The notes below the pieces were generated by a model, which saw only the letters and a program-made list of their open reading frames with translations, had not been told where the DNA came from and did not search any database. From Stentor coeruleus (Eukaryota; Ciliophora; Heterotrichea; Heterotrichida; Stentoridae): a stretch of DNA of 45,213 nt. Numbering within the stretch: the stretch's first letter is position 1; the number at the start of each line of letters is the position of its first letter. The stretch spans positions 1 to 45,213 of the forward strand of contig MPUH01000574.1 in assembly GCA_001970955.1 (NCBI GenBank), in the 5' to 3' direction. Below are positions 1 to 8,788 of this stretch, piece after piece. The translations under genes and the position numbers were made by a program.

Positions 1-499
1 GAGCTATAGAATATTGCTTTCACTACATTAAATGCTTACTTTGGCGATAATAAAAATCCTCATACAGTATACAAATAAACTATCAGGTAAATTAATTTTA
101 TAATTACAACTGCCGAAAATGATAAAAACATCTCTTACAAAATTTAGTTTAAGTTTTTAAAAGAAGATATATAATTTTATATCATAACACAGAGTAAAAA
201 AAAGTCGGTGGAAAATTGTATTACTTTGGGAAAAAAATCAAGTTATAAAGGGAAAATATAAATAATCATTAAACAAACTATCATTCTAACTTATTAATAT
301 TTACATACACAAAACCCTAAAAGAAAATCTACAAAAGAATTCCAAAAGCAAAACATTTGCCAAGTATAAAAACTTCCATTTTATATGCATTTACAAATAA
401 AAATACTCACAAGCAAAAAATATCACGTATTCTTTTTTTGGTCATAAAAAAGCCTTATCTTGAAATCTTATCTAATTAAAAATAAACTAAATTATTAGA
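1..499. other. Gene-free flank
   Basis: AT-rich non-coding sequence downstream of the minus-strand PUF gene. I see no convincing reading frame, RNA gene or repeat. The part next to the gene (about 300-480) is A/C-rich on the plus strand, which is G/T-rich on the strand of the gene; this is the 3'-flank composition seen elsewhere in the window. Confidence 0.6.
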
Positions 500-1642
500 C
501 TATCGTAAATTGGACATAATTTCATCCCACTGAGATTGAAGTTTAGCATTATGAAGCTTTGGGGCTACCAACGATATAGCCTCAGCCATCTCTAAACGTG
601 TATTTCTATCAGACTCAATAGCCGCAGTTCTCATCACATAACATCCATATTGTGATCCAAGTAACAAATCAAGTTTCGCTTCATTAATCAATTCTCTAAT
701 AATCGCTTGTCTAATATTCTCAATTTTCATAGCTTTTTCCATAACATTTGAAGCATATTTTTGTATACAAAGCTGAGCTGTTTTACCTTGAATGCTACTA
801 ATAAACTCAAAAGCACATTCTTCTTTCCATGTTTCTAAAACATTTTGTACAGCATAATTCCCATATGGATCTTGCATGAGGACTAAACAATGTTCAAGAA
901 TTTCATTGAAAATTTGAGGGTCTTTAACACATTTTTTTATAACACAAAGACCTAATTTATCCATTGCTAACTCTTTTACATGTCCAAGGATTTCTTTTAT
1001 AACAAAATATTTGTTTTTTACTGTCATTAATAATCTTTGGATTACATGTGAAGCATTTGGGTCTTTAGAAAGTGTTAGAATTTGTCCTGAAAAACATTGT
1101 TGGTAAATTGTTTCTTCTTCAGCGAGATTTGCAATAGAAATAAGGTTTTGTAATGCGTGAGTACCTCTTGAATTTTTAGATATATTTATAACACTATTAC
1201 GCATACCAGAAAGTAATGCTAATCTTTGACAAGAGGAACAGCTTTGGACTAATGTTTGACACATGTAATTCCCATATAGATCTATCATTAACTCACCCAT
1301 ATTTTGAGCTACAGAAGAGACGATTTTTTCTATTTCTTCAGGTCTTGATTTTGCGATATATTGTTGTAAACGCTTGCTTCCAGTTTTTGTTTTAGCCATA
1401 AAAACTATGTTTTCAGAAGATAGAGAATCTAGTAATAATGAATCTTGGTCTGGACCGTATAGACTTTCTATGCTTCCACCTATACATACCGAATAACAGG
1501 GTATATAAATATCAGAATGTGAACTAACACTAGTATTTATACCTTCTAAACTTTTTCCTATGAAATCTTCTTTTTTTACCTCTCTCCATTTATTATTTCG
1601 ATTAGGATTTGTATAGTTTGCCTGTTTTTTACCTCTCTCCAT
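500..1642 (-). CDS. PUF (Pumilio-family) RNA-binding protein, copy 1
   Basis: A 380-residue protein whose C-terminal ~290 residues form a complete Pumilio homology domain of eight PUF repeats. Family knowledge: such proteins bind UGUA-containing 3'UTR elements and repress or localise mRNAs in the cytoplasm. The base-reading positions (1,2,5 of each repeat) are visible: R1 S89/K/Q93, R2 N125/Y/Q129, R3 T161/H/Q165, R4 S198/H/Q202, R5 L232/C/K236, R6 N262/Y/Q266, R7 S298/N/E302, R8 C334/Y/R338. R7 (S..E, G), R6 (N..Q, U), R2 (N..Q, U) and R1 (S..Q, A) keep the standard code; R5 and R8 do not. Residues 1-85 are low-complexity. The ATG lies inside a 53-nt imperfect direct repeat. It ends with TAG. 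A divergent paralogue lies at 3225-4355. Confidence 0.93.
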   Translation of the reverse strand: MERGKKQANYTNPNRNNKWREVKKEDFIGKSLEGINTSVSSHSDIYIPCYSVCIGGSIESLYGPDQDSLLLDSLSSENIVFMAKTKTGSKRLQQYIAKSRPEEIEKIVSSVAQNMGELMIDLYGNYMCQTLVQSCSSCQRLALLSGMRNSVINISKNSRGTHALQNLISIANLAEEETIYQQCFSGQILTLSKDPNASHVIQRLLMTVKNKYFVIKEILGHVKELAMDKLGLCVIKKCVKDPQIFNEILEHCLVLMQDPYGNYAVQNVLETWKEECAFEFISSIQGKTAQLCIQKYASNVMEKAMKIENIRQAIIRELINEAKLDLLLGSQYGCYVMRTAAIESDRNTRLEMAEAISLVAPKLHNAKLQSQWDEIMSNLR

Positions 1643-1663
1643 TTATTATTTATATTAGGATTT
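1572..1663. repeat. 53-nt-period direct repeat over the PUF copy 1 start codon
   Basis: Bases 1572-1610 and 1625-1663 match at 37 of 39 positions, with a period of 53 nt. The outer copy contains the annotated start codon (CAT at 1640-1642 on plus). The inner copy holds the same ATG out of frame with the gene, because 53 is not a multiple of 3. The two mismatches argue for a real, somewhat old tandem duplication rather than an assembly stutter. Confidence 0.85.
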
Positions 1664-3224
1664 AGAATTTTATTGGGGAAGAAAATTGAAATTATGCGGT
1701 TTAAATGTGTGGAATATAAAACAGGTGGAGGCTTTGGGTTGGAAAATTTGTATGAAAAAATTAGAAGTGTATAGTGAATTAGATTTTTTTAATTTTAGAG
1801 TGTTGTTAGGTAATAAAGGAAAAATATAGAAAACTTAGATCAATGTGTTTGGTTTTTATGGATGATCAGTATTTTATGGAATACTTTTTATGAATGATAA
1901 GGTGTTAGGGTAAGTGAGGGTTTATGTTTTATGTGAATGTTTTTATTTTGAAGGTTTGATGTATAAAATTTAAAGGTATAGTTTGGTTTAAAGTTAGGAT
2001 ATGAGATTTTATGTGTGATAAAAAATATTTTATTTATTTGAATGAAATAAGGTGATTAGAGATATAGTTTATGTGCGTTTAAGGTAACATTTTTAGGGAA
2101 AAAATAGGAGTTTCAGAATACCCCCTAAAAAATTATACTTGTATTTGAGTTTTATAAAAAATAAATGACCTTTTGGTGAAAGTTTTTAAAAGCTTTATTT
2201 TGTCAAGTGATAATATTTAATGAACTTAAAATATTAAAAATTATAAAATTCTTACCAACTTAAATGCATTTTTCATCAGATATTTTTCTATAAATTTCAC
2301 TTACAACTTTTAAGGAAATTTATAAATATCAAACACCCAATTAAAAAAAGTAAACTATTATCAAATCTTTATTAATGAATTCTATGTAATGATTGTATTT
2401 TTACTTATAAACATACTAAAAATGTTTTAAAAATTATGCAAAATGAGTTCAGGGTTCTTTTTATATTAAGAATTATAAGAGTTCTAAGGACTGATAATTG
2501 AATTGACCTTATTTATTTCAAGTTTTTTTTTTAAATTACAAGTTGAACTAAAACTAAATGGAGATTTACAAGTAATAATTTAATAGTTAAAATATAAAAA
2601 CATGTATAAGATATAAAAAATAATTTCCGAATATTTGGTAAAAATTACAAAAGAGTTGTATCGAATTTACTTAGAAACAATAACAATTTTTTACTTAAGG
2701 ATGTTTGATTTACTAGATAATTTGTGTATATTAATACGCATTAAACCTTTGCTATCGTTCTAAATTTTACGATATCACAATTTCCTCTCCCTTCAAAAAT
2801 CTTGGCAAACCCCTGCACATAATAAGCCAACCTCCTAATTAAACTACCCGAACATACTTTTTCATGCAACTTCCATTTCACATACTACTCATTCTTATCT
2901 CACTTCTCACAGAATCATAATCAGTTTCCTTAAAAACCTTCAAAGCATATAAAAAACCTAAATCAAGCCTTTAATTCAAGTAAAAAATCAATTTTTCATC
3001 ATATCTTTTTATCTTACTATCAAATCACCCTCAACTAAATCATAACAATAAAACAGCCTTCTAATGATTTTTTTAAAAAAAAATCCAATAAGACACTAGG
3101 CGTTTCAAAATCTTTTAAAACTAAAGTAAATTATTCTATAAATATCAAAATCATATATATTCAACTCTAATCTTAAAGTTAACACGACATTTTTTATCAC
3201 TAAAAGTATATACAATATAAAATA
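1643..3224. other. Divergent intergenic region between the two PUF genes
   Basis: About 1.6 kb without a supported gene. It should hold both promoters. Base composition flips across it: the left side (about 1650-2100) is G/T-rich and C-poor (bases 1681-1740 hold 18 G and 3 C), and the right side (about 2760-3200) is A/C-rich and G-poor. Both halves are therefore C-rich upstream of their own gene. No other motif was recognised. Confidence 0.6.
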
Positions 3225-4355
3225 ATGTCAAAAAATCTAATAAGTTTATGTTATAAATATAATATGGACAGGAATAAGTACAATCCATACATGCACTCTA
3301 AGAGAACAATTCAAAATTATAGTAAAAATATATTCGATTCACCAAATCCCAGCCAAGAGCACATCAGTACAGCATATTCTGATGCATCTTTCGCTGAGAG
3401 TGTCGATATAATTCCAGTATCAGAAAAGCAAATTGACTCCAATAAATATTTCCCAGCATCAAAAGCAGGAAGTAAAAAGCTCCAACAATTAATAGCAAAA
3501 TCTAGACCTGAAGATCTAAGCAAAATCATCGAGTCCATCAGTCCTCAAATTGCTGATCTCATGGTCGACGTTTACGGTAACTACATGTGTCAAACTCTAT
3601 TCCATAACTGTTCCGCAAGCCAAAGACTTCTTCTTCTAAAAGCAATGAAATCTAATCTCTTAACTGTATCTTATCATCCAAGAGGTACACATTCATTACA
3701 AAACCTCATAGCAATGACTAGTTTAAAAGAAGAAGAAACAATATACCGTGAAGCATTCCAAGGGAAGTTTTTTGAAATGAGTAAAGATATTAATGCTTCT
3801 CATGTAGTCCAAAGACTTTTAGTCACATTAACAAATAGGTATTTTATTATAAGAGAAATATTAGGAAGAGTTGAAGAACTTTCTATTGATAAACTAGGTG
3901 TTTGTGTTATTAAAAAATGTTGTAATGATCCACAGATTATGAATGAAGTATTAGGATGTGGACTTTTATTAATACAACATCCATATGGGAATTATGCTAT
4001 ACAAAGTGTATTAGAAATATGGAAAGATGAAATTGCTCATGAGTTTATTGGAGCTGTTGGTGGGAAAATATTACAGTTATGCCTTCAGAAATATGCATCA
4101 AATGTTATGGAGAAGGCTATTAAAGTAGAAAGCATTAGAAGCAGTATAGTAAAAGAGTTAATTATTGATGAGAAAGTCCTTGAACTTTTAAGCAATCAAT
4201 ATGGGTGCTATGTTTTAAGGACTTTATCAAAAGAAAGCGATCAGGTTACAAAAGAAATTATTTTATCTTCAGTACAAGCTAATGTTACAAAAATTCATTC
4301 TCAAAAACTTAAACCACTTTGGCAGGAAATTATAAATAACCTAAATTTACGTTAG
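3225..4355 (+). CDS. PUF (Pumilio-family) RNA-binding protein, copy 2
   Basis: A complete eight-repeat PUF domain, 376 residues from the first ATG at 3225 or 363 from the ATG at 3264. The later start is my preference: the protein then begins MDRNKYN, which resembles MERGKKQ at the start of copy 1. Base-reading residues repeat those of copy 1: S-K-Q, N-Y-Q, T-H-Q, S-H-Q, V-C-K, N-Y-Q, S-N-E and C-Y-R for R1 to R8. The two proteins should therefore recognise the same RNA element, a UGUA-type site with a relaxed or altered first base (R8) and fourth base (R5). The N-terminal tail differs strongly from copy 1, which suggests different partners or regulation. It ends with TAG. The gene is read away from copy 1. 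Confidence 0.93.
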   Translation: MSKNLISLCYKYNMDRNKYNPYMHSKRTIQNYSKNIFDSPNPSQEHISTAYSDASFAESVDIIPVSEKQIDSNKYFPASKAGSKKLQQLIAKSRPEDLSKIIESISPQIADLMVDVYGNYMCQTLFHNCSASQRLLLLKAMKSNLLTVSYHPRGTHSLQNLIAMTSLKEEETIYREAFQGKFFEMSKDINASHVVQRLLVTLTNRYFIIREILGRVEELSIDKLGVCVIKKCCNDPQIMNEVLGCGLLLIQHPYGNYAIQSVLEIWKDEIAHEFIGAVGGKILQLCLQKYASNVMEKAIKVESIRSSIVKELIIDEKVLELLSNQYGCYVLRTLSKESDQVTKEIILSSVQANVTKIHSQKLKPLWQEIINNLNLR

Positions 4356-4700
4356 AATTAAAAAAATATCTTATAAAGTTTAGGTAAAAAAATAAGTTTA
4401 GATGGGATATAGAAAAAGATGATACTGAGAGGAAGGACTTTGAAGGATTTAGTTTAGTTTTTTTTTATTGGAAGGGTATGGTTGAGATTTTTGGATAAAA
4501 TATGCCATAAAGTAGTAATTAAACACAAATTCTCTACACTTCTTATAAACTTACACTTCCAATCACCCACCCAAATTACCCATCATTACCCATACCATTA
4601 TAATCTAAATTCCCTTCCATAAACGCAAAATTTCTCAGATGAAAATTAAAAAATGCTAAAATTCGAGTCAAATCTTGAAAACAAAAANGAAAATTAAAAA
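4356..4700. other. Intergenic region with a sharp strand-composition switch
   Basis: A 345-nt spacer between two plus-strand genes. Bases 4441-4500 hold 16 G and no C; bases 4561-4620 hold 22 C and no G. The change falls near 4500-4520 and probably marks the border between the 3' flank of the PUF gene and the promoter of the PP2C gene. The right end contains an assembly join (single N at 4688). Confidence 0.65.
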
Positions 4701-4735
4701 ATGCTAAAATTCGAGTCAAATCTTGAAAACAAAAA
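4641..4735. repeat. Assembly join: identical 47-nt copies around a single N
   Basis: Bases 4641-4687 and 4689-4735 are identical and separated only by an N at 4688. This is the mark of two contig ends that overlap but were not merged. The duplicated stretch includes the start codon of the following gene, so the ATG occurs at both 4653 and 4701. Only one copy is likely to exist in the genome. Confidence 0.9.
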
Positions 4736-5861
4736 CCTAGATCCTAAAGGCAAAACTAGTCTAGCCTTGTTTCCTCGTATCGAAAGATCATACTCCCCAT
4801 CTCCAATAAATCGTTCTCCCAACATCCGAGTCAGCAGTAGTCAAAAAATGCTTTTCCCCAGCATTAAAAACTCAAGATGCTCAAGCGGGAGAAATTCTCG
4901 CCTATCAAAAGGTGATACCATGAGAATCTCTACATCTCGTTGTGGTATCATTTATGGTTATGCTGCAGATTCTCATTCAGGCTTAGCTCATTATCGTAAA
5001 TCTGATTGCATGAATACAATAACAAATCTCCCATGCCCCAAGACAATATCTGAATCTATATGGCCAAAATCATCATTTTTTGCGATTTATGATGGACATG
5101 GAGGTAAAGCATGTGCGAATTTCTTAAAAGAACAGCTTCACAATTTTATACTTCAAGACCAAGATTTCCCATATAAAGCTAAAAAAGCTATAATAAACTC
5201 TTTTAAAAGAGCAGATGATAAATTCCTTACAGAATCTGAAGAAAATGGAGAAATGTCAGGTTCATGTGCCCTTGTTGTTATGTTTATAGGAAATAAGTGT
5301 ATTATTGCTAATACTGGGGATTCAAGATGTGTTATTTCTTGCATGAAAGGAACAAAAGTTAAAATGGTAACATCAATACATAAACCTAGTGAAAATGAAG
5401 AACATGCTAGGATTATTAATAATGGAGGGACTTTATCACATGATTATATATTGACTAAAACTGGTGAAGCTGTAATGCATGGTCCAGCTAGGGTAAATCC
5501 AGGGAAGCTTTTAGTTTCAAGGGCATTTGGGGATTTAGATGCGAAATGCCCTAGGATTGGAGGAAACCCAAAAGTTGTTATTGTTGAACCTGATATAAAA
5601 AGCTTTAAAATTACTCAGGATTTTGATTTTTTATTGCTTGGGACTGACTCTTTTTTTGAGTTTATATCAAATCGTGAAGCTGTTGATTTGATTTGGGCTA
5701 GTTTTAATGAACTTAAAGGTGAAGATTTTGGGGTACAGTTAAATGGGGCGATGGAAGATTTGATGAATGATCTTAATAGAAGAAGACAGAAGAAAAATGC
5801 TAATTGCATGATTATTGCTTTTAAAAACTTAAGGGAAAATTGTGATGAAGTGGATAATTAA
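4701..5861 (+). CDS. PP2C/PPM-family protein, probable pseudophosphatase
   Basis: 386 residues with a PP2C fold from about residue 82 to 376. Conserved parts: YDGHGG (130-135), GDSR (206-209), SRAFGD (273-278), GTDS (314-317). PP2C enzymes use Mn/Mg held by acidic residues to dephosphorylate Ser/Thr. Several are changed here compared with the intact paralogue at 17335-18507. The N-E-D-R motif is K-S-D-C (Glu replaced by Ser101, Asp102 kept). The D-G of the third motif is D316-S317. The terminal D-N metal ligand is K365-N366. Loss of the terminal Asp and the first Glu suggests a non-catalytic, regulatory or binding role. The N-terminal 80 residues are Ser/Arg-rich and disordered. It ends with TAA and is tail-to-tail with the next gene, 32 bp away. 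Confidence 0.9.
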   Translation: MLKFESNLENKNLDPKGKTSLALFPRIERSYSPSPINRSPNIRVSSSQKMLFPSIKNSRCSSGRNSRLSKGDTMRISTSRCGIIYGYAADSHSGLAHYRKSDCMNTITNLPCPKTISESIWPKSSFFAIYDGHGGKACANFLKEQLHNFILQDQDFPYKAKKAIINSFKRADDKFLTESEENGEMSGSCALVVMFIGNKCIIANTGDSRCVISCMKGTKVKMVTSIHKPSENEEHARIINNGGTLSHDYILTKTGEAVMHGPARVNPGKLLVSRAFGDLDAKCPRIGGNPKVVIVEPDIKSFKITQDFDFLLLGTDSFFEFISNREAVDLIWASFNELKGEDFGVQLNGAMEDLMNDLNRRRQKKNANCMIIAFKNLRENCDEVDN

Positions 5862-5893
5862 GTGCTTTTTTTGTAAAAACTCTAGAGATTAGG

Positions 5894-6739
5894 TTATTTT
5901 TGCGTGTAACTAAGTCGCTCACGAATTTCTTCTTCGTTTTCAGATGATTCAAAACCTGATGAGATTATTTCAGAGTCACTTTCATTAATGATGATATTGT
6001 TGATTTCACTAGATTCCCCTTCGTTCTCAATGACACTTATTCGATTTGGCATTTCAAAGCTTTTGAGCTGTTGGACCATATCTTCTTTTACAAGTTCAGA
6101 TGATGGTTCTTGAGGTTTGCATTTTTTAGTTGGTTTTATATCAGAAGTATGATAAACTCTAGTCTCTGGGTTTTTATAAAGGTCTAAAGTTGTAGCTTTT
6201 ATATTTTTGTAAATATCTAAATCATCATTTTTTAGCTGGCCTCCAAACTCATTAGCTTTAGTTTTTATATAATCTTTACTTTCTGTATAATAACTTTCAT
6301 AGTATGTTGTTGATGTATGGAGGATTTCTGGATTATTTTCTATACTGTTTTTTAGATCTTCTACTGTTGGGTAATTTTCATTCCAGTTTTCTTTGAGGCT
6401 GTTGAGGATTTTGTATAAGGTTTTTTTAGTTTTATTTAACTGATGTCGTTCTTGGTCTTGTTCTTGCTCGCATTCGGTAAGTTTTGTTGAGTGAATGTTG
6501 GATTCCACTTCTTTATTAGCTTTGGAGATCCAGAAGTTTCTGTATTTTAGGATGATTTTGTAATAATCTTCGAGGCGCTTTTTTAATGAGATTAGTCGCA
6601 GGGCTAGGTTTTTACGATTGCTTTCTAGAAGAAGATATTCGATTACTGTTAGAGAATTTAGGTTTTCTTGCATTAGTCTATTGCATTCGTCTTTGAGTTC
6701 GAATGAACGACTGCCTTCTTTTGAGTTCGCGCAACCCAT
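5894..6739 (-). CDS. Predicted N-myristoylated/palmitoylated coiled-coil protein
   Basis: 281 residues of unknown family. The N-terminus MGCANSKEGS is a textbook dual lipidation signal: Gly2 for N-myristoylation, Ser6 at the favoured position, and Cys3 for palmitoylation. The protein is therefore expected at the cytoplasmic face of the plasma or a vesicle membrane. Residues 15-115 are Leu/Lys/Glu-rich and probably helical or coiled-coil. The C-terminal ~80 residues are acidic and Ser/Glu-rich. No enzymatic motif is visible. The lipidation motif also fixes the choice of start. It ends with TAA and converges on the PP2C-like gene with a 32-bp spacer, so the 3'UTRs must be tiny or overlap. Confidence 0.75.
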   Translation of the reverse strand: MGCANSKEGSRSFELKDECNRLMQENLNSLTVIEYLLLESNRKNLALRLISLKKRLEDYYKIILKYRNFWISKANKEVESNIHSTKLTECEQEQDQERHQLNKTKKTLYKILNSLKENWNENYPTVEDLKNSIENNPEILHTSTTYYESYYTESKDYIKTKANEFGGQLKNDDLDIYKNIKATTLDLYKNPETRVYHTSDIKPTKKCKPQEPSSELVKEDMVQQLKSFEMPNRISVIENEGESSEINNIIINESDSEIISSGFESSENEEEIRERLSYTQK

Positions 6740-7226
6740 ATTAGCTTATATACATAACAAAATTCTATTATATTATAGTTCCGATTTTAAAATTATACTT
6801 TGACTGTTGTTTTATTTATTTAAACCTGAACTATAGTGAAAAATTCATCAAACTTTGATATAAAAAAATATTTACATAAATTTGTAAATAATAATTGCAA
6901 CTATTTTATGTCATCTATTTACTATATGTTTGTCTCAAAATTTCTAAGTTTAATTCACCTTTTATTTATAAGTCATCCTTCTACTTTTTATCTTAAAGTT
7001 TCAAATTATTATTTTAATTTACTAAAAGAGTCTTAAAAGTTATAAAATCTTTATCAGCAACAATATTTATTTAACCTAATAACTACTAACAAAAATTATC
7101 ATCAAAAATATTTTTAACCTAATAATAATTAAAATTCATCCTATAAACCCAACCACATCTAAAAAACTCTAAACCCTAATTATTTCCCACACAAAAAAAT
7201 TCTAAGTTTTTGCTAGTATTAATTAT
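6740..7226. other. Intergenic region
   Basis: 487 nt between two minus-strand genes. A 66-codon plus-strand frame at 6836-7036 is low-complexity Phe/Tyr/Leu/Ser and is not supported as a gene. From about 7080 the plus strand becomes A/C-rich, the usual 3'-flank composition for the minus-strand IMPDH gene. No other feature seen. Confidence 0.55.
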
Positions 7227-8741
7227 CTATCTTTTTTCTACTCCACTAGATCCTTCATAAGTATGTAAGCCATGTATTCCTCCTTCTTTCAAAGCTGCTT
7301 GACTTCTAATCTCAAACCTCAAAGTTCCATTTTCTAATGCTTCATGAGCTTGAGAAATGCTTTGAATCCCCGCATCTTGAAACCCATGCCTAACACTTTG
7401 CACTAAATACGGAATAAAAGTTTTAACTGTACCTCGATCAATAACAGTCCCAGAAACCCCTTGAGCGACCATGATTTTCGAATTATCTCCAAAATATCTT
7501 GTTTTACTACCTCTAGCCATAGCTTCTAAGCTTCCCATTCCTCTATATCTTTTAACTCTCATACCATCTTGAAAGAAAAAATCTCCTGGAGCTTCTTCAG
7601 TACCAGCAAGTAAAGATCCCATCATAACAGTTGAAGCACCAAGCATAAGTGCTTTTACAATATGACCACTATTAGAAATCCCCCCATCAGCTATAACTGG
7701 AATATTAAATTGTTTAGCGAATTTCGATACATGATATACAGCTGTAGCTTGAGCACGACCTACAGCACAGACTTCTTGAGTTGTGCAAATTGACCCAGCA
7801 CCCATACCAACACGTAAACCATCACATCCAGCTTCAATTAAACGACGTGCTTGACGTACTGTGACTATATTTCCACAAATTACATCAAGTTGTGGTTGTG
7901 TTCTCTTTATATAATTAAGCATTTCAATTTGAAAATCTGAATCTCCTTGACTTGAGTCTATTACAACTATATCAACACCTGCTTCACTTATTGCCGCTAT
8001 TCTTTGTCTATCACTATCTCTTGTCCCAACAGCTGCACCAACTAATAATCCTTGGCCTGAGGTTTTTGAAAAAAGTGGGTAGTTTCTTTGTTTTTTAAGA
8101 TCACTTCTGGAGATCAGAGACATTAACTCGAAGCTATCGTTTACAATTGGTAGTTTTCCTTTTTTGTGCTTTTTCATTATATCTTGAGCTTCTTCAAGAG
8201 TTAAAGTGGAATTAGCTACTATGAGTTCACTAGCTGGGGTCATTATATCTTTGATTTTTGTTGACCTGTCTACTATGAAATCATGGTCTCTTGTTGAAGC
8301 TAGACCAAGAAGTTTCGAGCCTATTTTACCTGTTTCGGTTATTGGGAAGCTATTAAATCCCCTTTCTCGGTGTATTTCATCAATTTCTTCAAGTGTACTA
8401 TCTGGATGCAAACAACATGGTCTTGTAATGAACCCATTTTTCCACCTTTTAACATTACCAATTTTCCATACCTGTTCTTCTATAGTATTATTATAATGAA
8501 TAAACCCAATCCCACCAAGCATTGCCATTCCAGTAGCCATTCTGCTTTCTGTCACTGTATCCATAGGTGATGAAACTAAAGGGATATTAAGACTAACATT
8601 TCTACTAAGTTTAGTTGTAAGATCAACTGAAGTTACAGGGAATGATATATGATCTGGCATTGTGATAATATCATCATATGTATACCCAAAAATCCCATGT
8701 GAAAAAATTGTGGATGCTGAATGCCCATCACTACCGTCCAT
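7227..8741 (-). CDS. IMPDH: Inosine-5'-monophosphate dehydrogenase
   Basis: 504 residues, the usual size for a eukaryotic IMPDH. It oxidises IMP to XMP with NAD+, the committed step of guanine-nucleotide synthesis, in the cytosol. Visible: N-terminal barrel half with SSPMDTVTES (57-66); a tandem CBS (Bateman) insertion at about 108-225; the catalytic loop GAGSICTTQE with nucleophile Cys319; the IMP-phosphate loops ADGGISNSGH (351-360) and MMGSLLAGTEEAPG (373-386); YRGMGSLEAM (399-408); the mobile-flap Arg-Tyr pair R415-Y416; and a C-terminal EGGIHGLHTYE. All key residues look intact. The CBS module is normally the site of purine-nucleotide regulation. It ends with TAG. The upstream ETF-beta gene ends 47 bp before this ATG, on the same strand. 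Confidence 0.98.
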   Translation of the reverse strand: MDGSDGHSASTIFSHGIFGYTYDDIITMPDHISFPVTSVDLTTKLSRNVSLNIPLVSSPMDTVTESRMATGMAMLGGIGFIHYNNTIEEQVWKIGNVKRWKNGFITRPCCLHPDSTLEEIDEIHRERGFNSFPITETGKIGSKLLGLASTRDHDFIVDRSTKIKDIMTPASELIVANSTLTLEEAQDIMKKHKKGKLPIVNDSFELMSLISRSDLKKQRNYPLFSKTSGQGLLVGAAVGTRDSDRQRIAAISEAGVDIVVIDSSQGDSDFQIEMLNYIKRTQPQLDVICGNIVTVRQARRLIEAGCDGLRVGMGAGSICTTQEVCAVGRAQATAVYHVSKFAKQFNIPVIADGGISNSGHIVKALMLGASTVMMGSLLAGTEEAPGDFFFQDGMRVKRYRGMGSLEAMARGSKTRYFGDNSKIMVAQGVSGTVIDRGTVKTFIPYLVQSVRHGFQDAGIQSISQAHEALENGTLRFEIRSQAALKEGGIHGLHTYEGSSGVEKR

Positions 8742-8788
8742 ATTTATATTATTGAATGATGTGAGTTTATCACTGAAATTTATCTAGC

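Noticed and set aside
6836-7036. Plus-strand 66-codon frame between two minus-strand genes
   Set aside because: Low-complexity Phe/Tyr/Leu/Ser sequence in AT-rich DNA with no domain or flank signal.
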